A stretch of DNA of 64,000 nucleotides from Mimachlamys varia. Lineage: Eukaryota > Mollusca > Bivalvia > Pectinida > Pectinidae. The stretch is taken from contig OX392529.1 in the NCBI GenBank assembly GCA_947623455.1, positions 54,951,186-55,015,185 of the forward strand, written 5' to 3'. Made by a program: the position numbers and the translations under genes. Below are positions 13,452 through 24,830 of this stretch, one piece after another. Positions within the stretch are counted from its first letter, which is position 1. The number at the start of each line of letters is the position of its first letter. The notes under the pieces were generated by a model. That model did not search any database, was not told the DNA's origin, and saw only the letters and a program-made list of their open reading frames with translations.

Positions 13452-13606
13452 AAACTAGAAATGTCTGTGAGACATAAATGCCCCCGTCCCCAGCTGGTTA
13501 CATCACCATGGTACGGGACGCAACGTGACTTGACGCGACGGACATGGGTAACACTATATGCCCCCCCCCCCCTCCCCCCCCCCCATTTCATGGCGGGGGC
13601 ATTATA
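13452..13606 (+). repeat. Dispersed repeat, 'atgtctgtgagacat ... ggcgggggcat' family, copy 2 (short)
   Basis: aaactagaaatgtctgtgag, then acataaatgccccc, runs to a C-run (13561-13584) and catttcatggcgggggcatt. It lacks nearly all the interior of copy 1 (5189-5800). Confidence 0.8.
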
Positions 13607-13693
13607 ATCTTCAGTCTTTATTTATTGACTTCATAGACTCTGTGATCGTGGGGGCTTTTCATTGGCTAAACCAATCATTACAAGTTTTCTCAA

Positions 13694-14011
13694 CCTCGAT
13701 ATCCAGGGATTACGCTCACCTACACTTGCTACATCCCTGGAATATGTCATGGCAAAACTGCATGAAGACTCCATGTGCACCAGCTTGTTGATGAGACAAG
13801 ACGACTGGTTCGACCTTTTGATGTACATTAAAAGAATATCCTGGTCACATAAAGGTATTACTTGACAATCTTTGAAGTCAGTATAGCAACTCCTTTGTAA
13901 TTTTCAAAAGACAGGTTTCAGCCTAGCAATTGCGCATGTGCCTTCAGTTTTGTCATGACATATTCAGGGGTGTAGAGAGCGTAGGTGAACGTAACCCCTG
14001 GATATCGAAGA
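13694..14011. repeat. Foldback repeat, ~80-bp imperfect inverted arms
   Basis: The left arm (13694-13775) contains cgatatccagggattacgct and atatgtcatggcaaaactgc. The right arm (13932-14011) is its reverse complement with about 80-85% identity (gttttgtcatgacatattca, taacccctggatatcg). The loop is about 155 bases. Short open frames on both strands here are by-products. Confidence 0.75.
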
Positions 14012-14211
14012 TGAAGTTCTCTAGGCTAGAAATTGAAATCAATACAAAATAGTATTTGTAGTTATTACCTAAGACATCCTCAACCAAACACATATACAGA
14101 TTTACACCAACTATTATAAGCTGCTATCCATCTTAATGTGGTCCTACACATGACCTATCTAGGAATTTGACCCCTATGATCAATTGCCTTGTACATCAGT
14201 CAAGGTCACCC

Positions 14212-14296
14212 AATTTGAATGTTTGCTACTGGCTAGAGATATTACCATGGGTCACCCATGGTTATATCTCAAGCCTGAGTAGCAAACATTCAAATT
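14212..14296. repeat. Hairpin, ~41-bp arms
   Basis: aatttgaatgtttgctactg...accatgggt is followed after one base by acccatggt...gagtagcaaacattcaaatt. The arms are 14212-14252 and 14254-14296, with a few mismatches. A single-base spacer makes this a nearly closed palindrome. Confidence 0.8.
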
Positions 14297-14309
14297 TTCT
14301 ATTCATAGT

Positions 14310-14770
14310 TATTGACCTTTGAATATGCAGCAATCCCAAGAAAGCACTTTCTGTACTATAGGAGGCACTGGACCAAGCTTGAGTTAGATATCAGCAGAAG
14401 CAAACTCGAGTTATCCCACGGAAACTGATTTTCTATCTATACTAAAAGTGACCTTGATTTTCAATCTTCAAACCTGAAAAGCAATCCCAAGCAAATTATT
14501 TTTAAGCTCTTTTGGTAAAAGGCACTGCACGTCTGTTTTGAGTTTGAGCTTGATTGGCTAAAGCAAACTCGAATTATCTCACCAAAACTGATTCTCTATT
14601 TATAGTAACGGTGACCTAGACCTTTGACCTTTGATCCTGCCAAGCAATCCCGAGAAAGCACTTTTGGTAAAGCAGCACTGTTTGAAGTTTCAGTTTAATT
14701 GGCTCAAGGGAATTCAAGTTATCGCATGTAAACTGTTGTGCGGACGACGACGACACTGCTATTGCCAATA
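14310..14770 (+). repeat. Degenerate ~155-bp tandem repeat (three copies, GTCA-rich)
   Basis: The phrase 'agcaatcccaagaaagcac' recurs at about 14327, 14480 and 14642. Each copy is followed by 'ggcactg', an 'attggctaaagcaaactcgagttatc'-like segment and 'actgattttctatctatag...gtgacct'. It ends with cggacgacgacgac near 14737-14755. This layout is common in mollusc genomes. The 116-codon minus-strand frame at 14616-14966 is largely this repeat. Confidence 0.7.
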
Positions 14771-15445
14771 TAGTCAATACCCATATAATTAAGTCACATG
14801 CTTTTTTGCAGGCGACACAAAAAACGATTGCGTCCAGTGGACAGAAGCTATAGAGGTCCTGTGCAACTAACCCTATAAGGAAATGCATTTGATATGAGTT
14901 TATATGCAATATGAATGTCATTGAAATAAAATAATCAAATCTAAGAACTAAAACAGAGCTTTTCATTGTACACGATATCGATTGTACACAACATAACTTA
15001 CTTCAAACATATGACAAAAGATAAGATACAAAGGTTATACTTAAATTTCAGAAATAAAGTCTCTGGCGGGTCTGGGACCGTCTTTTAGATAAAGTCTCCC
15101 AATGATTTTGGTCAATTTTGTATGAATTAGCTTTATAAATCTGCCAAGAGAACCTGTAAGTGTCATATATCCTATACATGACAGATATAACATTTCTCCA
15201 TTTTGGGTCAAAAGATACGAATTGATCAAATTATATTTTCTTGGCAGAACTTTCTATAAATGAAACGGCAATGCTGCAATAGTTACTGTTTTCTAAGATA
15301 GACTTCCTCTTTTTCAGCGCAACCCCTCGGGACCCTCCATTCGGTTAACAGCTTTGATTTGTTTTAACTTAATATGCTCCTGACCCTGCCCAGTTCAATC
15401 AAACAAGTATTTTGATTTCTGAAAAGAAATATCAGAAATACAAGC
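14771..15445. other. Non-coding stretch before the 15.4-kb array
   Basis: No feature beyond short random open frames. Confidence 0.4.
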
Positions 15446-18005
15446 TTACAGTTAGTGTTGCATGTGTAGTGTTGCATGTGTAGTGTTGCATGTTTCATGT
15501 GTAGTGTTGCATGTTTCATGTGTAGTGTTGTATGTTGCATGTGTATGTGTAGTGTTGCATGTGTAGTGTTGCATGTTTCATGTGTAGTGTTGCATGTTGC
15601 ATGTGTAGTGTTACATGTGTAGTGTTGTATGTTTGCATGTGTAGTGTTGCATGTTGCATGTGTAGTATTGCATGTGTATGTGTAGTGTTGCATGTGTAGT
15701 GTTGTATGTTTGCATGTGTAGTATTGCATGTTGCATGTGTAGTATTGCATGTTGCATGTGTAGTATTGCATGTGTATGTGTAGTGTTGCATGTGTAGTGT
15801 TGCATGTGTAGTGTTGTATGTTTGCATGTGTAGTATTGCATGTTGCATGTGTAGTGTTGTATGTGTAGTGTTGTATGTTTGCATGTGTAGTGTTGTATGT
15901 TTGCATGTGTAGTGTTGTATGTTTGCATGTGTAGTGTAGTGTTGCATGTGTAGTGTTGTATGTTTGCATGTGTAGTGTTGCATGTTGCATATGTAGTATT
16001 GCATGTGTATGTGTAGTGTTGCATGTGTAGTGTTGTATGTTTGCATGTGTAGTATTGCATGTTGCATGTGTAGTATTGCATGTGTATGTGTAGTGTTGCA
16101 TGTGTAGTGTTGCATGTGTAGTGTTGTATGTTTGCATGTGTAGTGTTGCATGTTGCATGTGTAGTGTTGTATGTGTAGTGTTGTATGTGTAGTGTTGTAT
16201 GTTTGCATGTGTAGTGTTGTATGTTTGCATGTGTAGTGTTGTATGTTTGCATGTGTAGTGTAGTGTTGCATGTATAGTGTTGTATGTTGCATGTGTAGTA
16301 TTGCATGTGTATGTGTAGTGTTGCATGTGTAGTGTTGTATGTTTGCATGTGTAGTATTGCATGTGTATGTGTAGTGTTGCATGTGTAGTGTTGTATGTTT
16401 GCATGTGTAGTGTTGCATGTTTCATGTGTAGTGTTGTATGTTGCATGTGTATGTGTAGTGTTGCATGTGTAGTGTTGCATGTTGCATGTGTAGTATTGCA
16501 TGTGTATGTGTAGTGTTACATGTGTAGTGTTGTATGTTTGCATGTGTAGTGTTGCATGTTGCATGTGTAGTATTGCATGTGTATGTGTAGTGTTGCATGT
16601 GTAGTGTTGTATGTTTGCATGTGTAGTATTGCATGTTGCATGTGTAGTATTGCATGTTGCATGTGTAGTATTGCATGTGTATGTGTAGTGTTGCATGTGT
16701 AGTGTTGCATGTGTAGTGTTGTATGTTTGCATGTGTAGTATTGCATGTTGCATGTGTAGTGTTGTATGTGTAGTGTTGTATGTGTAGTGTTGTATGTGTA
16801 GTGTTGTATGTTTGCATGTGTAGTGTTGTATGTTTGCATGTGTAGTGTTGTATGTTTGCATGTGTAGTGTAGTGTTGCATGTGTAGTGTTGTATGTTTGC
16901 ATGTGTAGTGTTGCATGTTGCATGTGTAGTATTGCATGTGTATGTGTAGTGTTGCATGTGTAGTGTTGTATGTTTGCATGTGTAGTATTGCATGTTGCAT
17001 GTGTAGTATTGCATGTGTATGTGTAGTGTTTCATGTGTAGTGTTGCATGTGTAGTGTTGTATGTTTGCATGTGTAGTGTTGCATGTGTAGTGTTGTATGT
17101 GTAGTGTTGTATGTGTAGTGTTGTATGTTTGCATGTGTAGTGTTGTATGTTTGCATGTGTAGTGTTGTATGTTTGCATGTGTAGTGTTGTATGTTTGCAT
17201 GTGTAGTGTAGTGTTGCATGTATAGTGTTGTATGTTGCATGTGTAGTATTGCATGTGTATGTGTAGTGTTGCATGTGTAGTGTTGTATGTTTGCATGTGT
17301 AGTGTTGCACGTGCATGTATATAGTGTTGCATGTATAGTGTTGCACATGCATGTATAGTGTTGCATGTGTAGTGTTGCATGTTTCATGTGTAGTGTTGTA
17401 TGTTGCACGTGTAGTGTTACATGTTGCATGTGTAGTGTTGCATGTTTCATGTGTAGTGTTGTATGTTGCACGTGCATGTGTAGTGTTGCATGTGTATGTA
17501 TAGTGTTGCATGTATAGTGTTGCATGTTGCATGTGTAGTATTGCATGTGTATGTGTAGTGTTGCATGTGTAGTGTTGTATGTTTGCATGTGTAGTGTTGC
17601 ATGTTGCATGTGTAGTGTTGCATGTTGCATGTGTAGTGTTGCATGTTGCATGTGTAGTGTTGCACGTGTATGTGTAGTGTTTCATGTGTAGTGTTGTATG
17701 TTTGCATGTGTAGTGTTGCATGTTGCATGTGTAGTGTTGCATGTTGCATGTGTAGTGTTGCATGTTGTATGTGTAGTGTTGCATGTGTATGTGTAGTGTT
17801 GCATGTGTAGTGTTGTATGTTTGCATGTGTAGTGTTGCATGTTGCATGTGTAGTGTTACATGTTGCAAGTGTAGTGTTGCATGTGTAGTGTTGCATGTTG
17901 CATGTGTAGTGTTGCATGTTGCATGTGTAGTGTTGCATGTGAAGTGTTGCATGTTGCATGTGTAGTGTTGCACGTGCATGTATAGTGTTGCATGTATAGT
18001 GTTCC
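15446..18005. repeat. Minisatellite of CATGTGTAGTGTTG units with higher-order structure
   Basis: About 2.5 kb built from 'gttgcatgtgta', 'gtattgcatgtgta', 'gttgtatgtttgcatgtgta' and 'gtgtatgtgta' modules. A marker junction 'gtagtgtagt' recurs at 15931, 16255, 16863 and 17203, showing higher-order duplication of roughly 320-340 bp, with one double-length interval. The minus strand lacks stop codons in several frames, so overlapping open frames of up to 589 codons (repeating TTHATLHMQ/NIQHYTCK) appear; they are artefacts. The 3' part (17290-18000) has more 'cacgtgcatgta' variants and is more diverged. Confidence 0.96.
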
Positions 18006-18517
18006 ATGCAACATTTCTGCCGAGTCGTCAATTAAATTTTCTGAAATGAAGCAACCTAGAACTTAAATTGATAGAAATGAAAACAAATATCTCATTTCAA
18101 GAATCATTTCTAGCAATGAACAGCTGTCTTCAACCTTAAACTCAATCCCACTCTGTATTACCTCAAAACCTAACATTAAATGAAACTTCATTCAAATCCT
18201 TCCATCTTTTCTCAAGTTATCCTCTGGATACCTTCGGACCAGATGGGCTAATAATGATACCTTAGATATAACTGTATATATCACATACAGTATGTATATT
18301 ACATTTGTGTGGCAGAATATATACCCCTGGTACTTCTTTTCTATATTTTCACCATTGTAGTACTTAACAATTTTTTATCTTTTCAAAATCGATAACACTC
18401 ATGAATTATAGATATAGCAATTATATTGTGGAATATATAACTAGGTAATATAAATTATATCCAGTACACTTTGGAAGAAATTACCCTTTATTCAAATTTT
18501 ATTGGTTTGATTTGGTT
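18006..18517. other. Non-coding stretch
   Basis: Nothing was recognised. Confidence 0.45.
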
Positions 18518-18905
18518 TATTATGTTAAAGTCCTATTAGCAGCCAGGGTCTTTAAGGACGTGCCAGGTTTTGGAGGTGGTGGAAAGCCGGAGTACCCGGA
18601 GAAAAACCATCGACCTACTGTCAGTACCTGGCAACTGCCCCATCATGGATTCGAACTTGCAACCCAGAGGTGGAGGGCTAGTGGTAGAAAGTCGGAACAC
18701 CTTAACCACTCCGCCACCGTGGCCCAGAGGTGGAGGGCTAGTGGTAGAATGTTGGAACACATTAACCACTCCGCCACTGGGGCCCAGAGGTGGAAGGCTA
18801 GTGGTAGAATGTCGGAACACCTTAACCACTCAGCCACCGTGGCCCAGAGGTGGAGGGCTGGTGGTAGAATGTTGGAACACCTTAACCACTAGGCCACCGA
18901 ATTTT
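18518..18905 (-). mobile_element. tRNA-derived SINE (minus strand) with its tRNA-like head in four tandem copies
   Basis: Read on the minus strand, a tRNA-like head (A-box 'tggcggagtggttaagg', B-box-like 'gcaagttcgaatcc') is followed by a body containing 'tttttctccgggtactccgg' and a tail 'cctggctgctaataggactttaac'. A second copy of the family lies at 31781-31992 on the plus strand and shares the whole body. Here the 60-bp head segment starting at 'cccagagg' is repeated four times at exactly 60-bp steps (18663, 18723, 18783, 18843). The SINE assignment is strong; the named superfamily is not settled. Confidence 0.85.
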
Positions 18906-18942
18906 ATTAAATGAGGAAGTTTACTGAAATACACTTAAGCAA

Positions 18943-19003
18943 ATTGAACTGCTTTCAGTTGGCATTCATATTGCCTATGAATGCCAACTGAAAGCAGTTC
19001 AAT
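18943..19003. repeat. Perfect 27-bp inverted repeat with 7-base loop
   Basis: The left arm 18943-18969 (attgaactgctttcagttgg + cattcat) is exactly the reverse complement of 18977-19003, separated by attgcct. Its right arm is also the edge of a dispersed repeat shared with 61511-61542. Confidence 0.92.
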
Positions 19004-19290
19004 ACTTATATTTACCATTTTTTTAAATCTGTTCATTTCATGAAACAATCAATGACACATTTCATTTCTCAGCATTTAGCTCAAGTAATGTTTTGACGCA
19101 TATGCTTGTTCAATGAAAAGAACAGCCATCACCCGGGGACGGTCAATGGTATCCAACGTAACAATTATGATGTCATAATAATGATGACGTCGACAATCGG
19201 TCATTAGCATGCATGGCCTGATGAATGACATCTGAATTTGGTAGGGTTATATAGTGGCAATGCCATTCAATGGTAAATATTTATATAAGA
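18980..19290 (+). repeat. Dispersed ~300-bp repeat, copy 1 (second copy at 61500-61790)
   Basis: It shares with 61500-61790, in the same order, 'gaaagcagttcaat.tttatatttac', 'aacagcc', 'acaattatga.gtca.aataat.atgacgtc', 'ggtcgtata/ggttatatagt' and 'gtaaatatt'. Both copies carry TGACGTCA-like (CRE-like) octamers. No coding frame is present. Confidence 0.65.
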
Positions 19291-20028
19291 ACTACAAAAT
19301 TGTGCAATGGGTTTTTACTCACTTCTGATTTTATTAAATTTTCAGATATAAGCTATAATATTTCAAATTAAAATCATGATATCACAAAGTGACTGAACTA
19401 GAATTCATATCTTCAATCTGGTTTTACGTACGAATATTATCACAAGTCCACCATCCCATATCTTCGTTTAATAAATATGTTTTGATATAATTAGAATGCT
19501 TCAGCAAGGGACTCGTAAACCACAACTGAAATAGGTCTACCATATAAGTACACTTCAGCTTCGCACTTGCGAATGATATATAGAATTGTATTATTTGCCA
19601 ATCATCCCGCAGACACCAAAAGAAATAAACTTGTGATTTTGTTTCCGTAATAGGACATCATATATTACTTCAATCCGGGAACCAATATTCTTAAACATTG
19701 CAGTAGGCATCAAAAAGGAAGACTCCGGAAGCAATTTCTGATCTTGCCAATGATACCCAATTGGTCTTATACGTAAATATGTGACGCCACACTAAAAAAA
19801 TCATGGACATAATAACAAGTTATTGTGCTATTGACTGTTGATTTGAAATAGAAATCATACGTTTTTATACTGAAATGAAAGTTATTGTACTCTTATGAGT
19901 TGTGTAATAGACATGAAATCGGAATGTATCGAAAGTAACCAGAAAAATAACTGCCCTCTCCTAAAAACCTAACTACCAATTCAATCTCACTTGGATAACT
20001 AACTTGAAACTATCGAGATATTGTTTTA
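19291..20028. other. Non-coding stretch
   Basis: Nothing was recognised. Confidence 0.45.
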
Positions 20029-20250
20029 TAACTAGAAATGTCTGTGAGACATAAATGCCCCCTTCCCCCATGAAATGAAATTAGTTCTTTATGCTTATTA
20101 CGTATGCGAAATTTGATGACAATTGGATCAGTAGTTATTTAAATAAGCTGGTTACATGGCGACGGGATGCAGCGGGACGGGAAGGACATGGATAACACTA
20201 TATGCGCCTCCCCCCCCCACCGCTCCCATTTCATGGCGGGGGTATAAAAA
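20029..20250 (+). repeat. Dispersed repeat, 'atgtctgtgagacat ... ggcgggggtata' family, copy 3
   Basis: aactagaaatgtctgtgaga to catttcatggcgggggtata. It keeps the 'tttgatgacaattggatcagtagttattt' and 'taagctggttacatggcgacggga' segments seen in copies 1 and 2. Confidence 0.82.
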
Positions 20251-20610
20251 TCATAGGTCGTCTTGGGGCTATAGCTTTTAACTCTCCAAGCTGTCATTGA
20301 GGTTACTTTTTACAATGAATGCAATCTATATTCTATGTTTTTTTTCCCAATAAAACAACAAGCATAAACCGAACTAATCTGATCTTTCATGGTAATAAAC
20401 CTTCCTATGAAGTTTTGAATTAATCTGTTAAAAATTACCTAAGTTATTGGGCGGGGACTGTTTCAGCAAATCTACAATGGGCCATAACTCCATAAAGAAA
20501 ATATGAATAAATTTGACCATCAAATTTATCAGAGGTCTCAGAACAATAAACCTGCATGTTAAGTTTGGAATTAATACATTAAAAATAATTGAAGCTATAT
20601 ATTATTATGT

Positions 20611-20613
20611 GTG

Positions 20614-20666
<53 letters not shown>
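20611..20666 (+). repeat. (GCCT)n microsatellite
   Basis: About 13 uninterrupted GCCT tetranucleotides. The flanks ('cataactccataaagaaaat' upstream, 'gggacataactttcagaaaaaggga' downstream) look like a dispersed repeat. Small Cys-rich open frames across it (CLPACLPA...) are artefacts. Confidence 0.95.
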
Positions 20667-20668
<2 letters not shown>

Positions 20669-21130
20669 ACCACTTCAAAGGGACATAACTTTCAGAAAAA
20701 GGGAGGTAAATCAACCCGATATAGATGACGCACATGTACAAAGTATAATGATTATTTTAAACAAGTTTTGTCGAATTTCCCTCAGCAGTTTAGGAGGAGC
20801 CTTTGGGGGGGGGGGGGGTTATCATAATTAATAACCTTTCATAATCTTTCTTGGTCATCAAAAGCTATGCCCTGGACTGGCTTTTATTAACAAATGAACC
20901 TTTGCAATGACCTTCATTGTGTGTATTTGTCATTAAGGATCCCCTTACCACTGCCAAAAACTGTAAGTGTTGGGAGACCGCTTATTTTTTCTATCATCAC
21001 TCTAACGTTGTAAATTTGTTTCAGGAAAAGAAAGTCAGACATTGTGAGAAACAAAAGATAGAAAAAAGAATTAAAAAAATATAATAAACGAATGTACTTG
21101 TCATAGTTCCGATTTTAAAGAAAAACAAAA
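20667..21130. other. Non-coding stretch with a G-run at about 20807-20818
   Basis: No gene was recognised. Confidence 0.4.
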
Positions 21131-21131
21131 T

Positions 21132-21210
21132 AGCCAAACTAGAATTCAAACCCAGATATCATATCCATACACTATCACCCTAATCAACTGGGTTACCTAC
21201 ATGGTGAACT
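21132..21210 (-). mobile_element. tRNA-like SINE head (minus strand), partial
   Basis: Read in reverse complement the segment gives 'taacccagttgattagggtgatag' (A-box-like) and 'ctgggtttgaattctag' (B-box-like, compare GGTTCGAATCC) about 35 bases apart. The acceptor ends do not pair, so it is not a functional tRNA gene. Confidence 0.4.
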
Positions 21211-22420
21211 GAAAAGTCCTAGCCCAACTGTGCTACAGTGTATCTAAACTGAAGTTAAGGGGAGGTAACTCAGTGTAGGAAAACCTCAGTGCAGTATTAA
21301 AGGCATAAAAGCAACCAGCAATTAGCCTCTTACAGAAATTTTATAAGAAAATATCTAGACAATGGATAAAACTTTATTGCAGGAACCATTTTACACACAC
21401 ATGGTAATAGCTGGTCATCCCTGTATTACCAAACAAACAACTGAAGTTTCCAGTCAGGGGCAATAACTCTTTTTAATAACATTAGCAAAGCATTTCAATA
21501 GAAAATACAGTGACTGGTTTAACTTTGATTTAAAACATTTTTTTATCAGATAGTGATAAAAGTTTCTTTAAACCTCCATTCCTAAATGATGGCTCCTGTA
21601 CCAGGTTAATGAAAGTAATTAAGCGTATATATCTGATCGCATTCTTATCCAGAAAATCAATAAAGGCTCCACTTAAAAGTTACAAATAAAGTCAATTCAT
21701 TACCTTAGCCTTGAGCAAAAACCGTAAAACTTGGCACAATGTTTGTTTACATCACAAGGAGGAAGCATAGAGATGAATTAAAAACAAACAATTACAACTG
21801 GAAACATCTTTGATCCTCAATGGATTTATATATCGAAAGTATTGTAAGCTTTCCCATCCAAATTATTGGTTCAATTTGTTTTCAATTTTGAATGAAAGTA
21901 AACAATTTTCTCAAACAAAATTTATGCATCTGACATCTTCAAACATTTATTTTTATTTCAATTCTCTGTGAATATTTCAATTCAAGTAAACAATTTAATT
22001 CTTCCACACAAAAATCCAGACTGCCAGTCAGTTTTAATACAGGAAGTCCAGAAAACAGACCAATATTAGAGTCAAACTTTATTCAGATGTCAGTAAAAGG
22101 AGAAATAAAATGAAAATTTAAAACAGCATGGTTGAATAAGAAAACAGTTCATAGAGAAGTAAAAACCAAATAATTTAAACAAGGATTTGGTTTCTACAAA
22201 CAAAACTGTCTGTGCAAGCAAAGTTAGTATCCTATTATTGGTTATTTAACCTCAATAAACAACATTAAAACTCGGTGATGTTTAAAAATGAAAAAAAATT
22301 TCCAACAAAATTATACGGCAACAAATGAGGAAATGCGAAATTGATTAGATTGTGGAATAGTAATTACAATGCTATGTGAGTAGATTTTATTGAGCCGGTG
22401 AATAATTTAAGTAATAATTA
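21211..22420. other. Non-coding stretch
   Basis: AT-rich, with short direct echoes but no recognised element. Confidence 0.45.
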
Positions 22421-22480
22421 AATGTAGCAGAACTGGACTTGATCAATCAATGGTGCCTGGTAGCTGAACTAGTCCGAGAA
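22421..22480 (+). mobile_element. SINE fragment sharing 'gcagaactggacttg' with the copy at 24690
   Basis: tgtagcagaactggacttgatcaatcaat is followed by 'tagctgaactagtccgag', resembling the A-box of the better copy at 24690-24830. Confidence 0.4.
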
Positions 22481-22599
22481 TTTGTTAAGATTTCAGACGC
22501 AATATTGGGGCAGTTGTTTTTGTGCGATCATGATCATGTTCTGTCATTCTCAATAGTCTAAAAATAAACTTGCACAACATTGTCATATTCAACCCAGTA

Positions 22600-22662
22600 T
22601 GCCCCCATGTCACAGCCCTAGCCCCCTCCTTTTTTCACAGCCCTAGCCCCCTCCTTTTTATT
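22600..22662 (+). repeat. Short direct duplication 'cacagccctagccccctcctttttt'
   Basis: The 25-base phrase occurs twice in succession (22612 and 22637 areas). A single TIR-like end ('cttatttggtcgaatacggtaa') of the 12173 element family follows at 23019-23042, so this interval may be a decayed element of that family. Confidence 0.5.
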
Positions 22663-23042
22663 GGATGCCCAAGTTTACAATCACATTAAGACAAAATTAA
22701 AGATAATGACTTTATACCTTTATTATCTTAAATGTATATTTAATGCATACAAATAAATATTTGAGTAAATAGTGGTTTGTGACTTTTTCAAATTCTTGAT
22801 ATTGAGCGGAGACTACATATAGCTTTATAAATTATACAATGTACATCTCTGTTTTGAGTCTAATTGATCTAAATAAGGTCTATCCGATTTTCCTTGAGGG
22901 AGGAATTAACAATTAAGCTCTAAGTTTGTTTTCCAATCCATTTTTTACTATATGAATCAATCAACATGCTTGAATTTTATAATAAATATTATTTGAATTA
23001 AATTTTGAGTGCCAAGTGCGCTTATTTGGTCGAATACGGTAA

Positions 23043-24180
23043 TACAACGAGACCTTGAATTAGATTTGATGGGTGTATCTCCATATTAATTTATTTCCTA
23101 GACATTGTTTATGATTCCTCCATCTTTTATACTGATATGACATTGCCCCGTCATCTTTCCCAAATTTCATTTCCACCGTTAATTAAATCTGGTCAGTGTA
23201 AATACAAATCACCAGATGAAATGTGAAGATTAATTTTTCGTTGAAAATGAATAATATAATTCCATATTTTTCGCCTGTGCTTTTACCAGTTCGATACACC
23301 ATATACAGACAACACAATTTGTTTTATCTTTACGGACCGTGATAAATGGCGCTAACCTTTTGACATGTAAGGGATATTTCCAATCTTTTCCATGTTGGAA
23401 GTCTTGTTCTTCGTCAACTCTTCCATTTTGAGCGCACGTGATAATTTGGCTGTGTAAACAGAATTTGTTTCTCGTTGTAACGGACACCGATGTTGGGGCT
23501 CCCACGGGTTACCTGTCAATCACTGATTCAAGTGTCGATTTTATTTAAGAGCTTTATTTATTTTTTTTATTTCTTCAATGCTCCTTTTCCCCTCTCACAG
23601 CAAAACCTTTTCTATCAAGATATCTTTTTACTCAAACTAATCCTGGGTTTTTTTTGTAAGAATACCCAGAATTACAGGGGCCCGAGATTTCGTTACACTT
23701 ATATAGCTTTAATATATTAATGAAATCAGAAATAAACTACACTTTCTCCGAAAGCGTCAACACATTTTCTTCGAAAATGAAGAAAACTCTTTAAAAATAT
23801 ATTTGTTTTTTTTTTTAAATCAATGGATAAAATATACATTTTTTTTTTATTTTAGAGAGAAAAGATAGAGCACTTTATACTCCCAAAAAACCCTATAGAA
23901 GATATAATATCTATCTAAGAGTGTTCCAATGTGAATGCTACACGAAAACAATTACCTTACCATTTTTGGTCTTACTTTTCCTTTTTTTTTTGCAATTTAT
24001 AAAGTTGTATATTTTAATGTGACCTTCACACAAAGGTCAGAGGTCAAAAAAGTCTGACTGCTTCAAACATTCAAAGGTGTACACAAAGATGATGCCAACG
24101 TGTCTAATTCTGGAGTCTCAAGATCAAAGAAAATTTATATTTATTATTATATTAATCACTATTGTTAGTCCGGATGTTAG
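23043..24180. other. Non-coding stretch with poly-T tracts
   Basis: Long T-runs occur at 23805-23818, 23840-23850 and 23980-23990. A minus-strand ATG at 23426 in good context is followed by a 23-codon frame ending at a GT (23356). This could be a first exon but nothing supports it further. Confidence 0.3.
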
Positions 24181-24182
24181 CT

Positions 24183-24260
24183 GGGGGGGGGGGGGGGGGG
24201 GGGCTTGTTGTGGCTGGAAACCGGAGTACCCGGAGAAAACCCAGGTGGTCCATACCTTTT
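24183..24260 (-). mobile_element. Fragment of the SINE core (ccggagtacccggagaaaac) after a G-run
   Basis: A run of about 20 G is followed by 'gctggaaaccggagtacccg' and 'gagaaaaccc'. This is the same core block as in the SINEs at 18518-18905 and 31781-31992. Only the core is preserved. Confidence 0.6.
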
Positions 24261-24689
24261 CACGTCTGGCTGTTCTGCCAATTCAACATTCCAGAGCGTT
24301 TAGTAGCTATATTTTGTTTAATTTTCGGCCATAATTATTGTTTTCGTAGAGTGTTAGAAATATAAATGTAAACACAAGCATTAGACTTCTAGCGCGGTTC
24401 ATGCTATTTACCTTTATAATATATATATTTATATATTATTGCCTATAACTCGAATTTGTTTTATGTGAGTTTGTATATGTATATTTTACGTGTGGTCAAG
24501 TGTGTCCTTTGTTTCTTTAAGTTAAACTCGGGGAGCTAATGACGGTACATGTATAATTGGTCTTTCCTGTAAATGTTACTGGGGCCAAAATCTTAATCTC
24601 AGCTCATTCACCCCTCAATTTATATAATGAACTATTCCAACCTATGATTCGGAAAAGTTCAAATGTGTCTTCGGGAGGATAGGAGCGGG

Positions 24690-24830
24690 GAGTGCAGCAG
24701 AACTGGACTTGGTCAAATCACCACCAGCCATGTAACTCAATTGGCCAGAGTGTCAGTCTTGAGTTTGGATGATCCCGGGTTCGAACCCCGGTTTGGCCAT
24801 GCATTTATGTAGGTAACTTGTAACAAAGTC
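24690..24830 (+). mobile_element. tRNA-derived SINE
   Basis: After 'gcagaactggacttggtcaa' comes a tRNA-like segment: 'tgtaactcaattggccagagtg' (A-box-like) and 'cccgggttcgaaccccgg', a perfect B-box in a pairing T-arm. The 3' acceptor strand (tttggcc) has no 5' partner, so this is a SINE head and not a tRNA gene. A diverged copy is at 22421. Confidence 0.65.

Noticed and set aside
15364..18031. Overlapping minus-strand open frames of 192-589 codons rich in T, H, N, Q, C
   Set aside because: All are translations of the CATGTGTAGTG minisatellite in different frames. They overlap each other and have no unique sequence, splice sites or signal peptides.
18512..18914. Open frames of 97-126 codons on both strands
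   Set aside because: They translate the tandem SINE head (60 bp, divisible by three) and body.
23357..23426. Possible first coding exon on the minus strand (ATG at 23426, GT at 23356)
   Set aside because: Good start context, but no downstream exon or family could be found.
24720..24802. Intact tRNA gene
   Set aside because: The T-arm is perfect but the 7-bp acceptor stem is missing. The flanking phrase is shared with 22421, which indicates a SINE.
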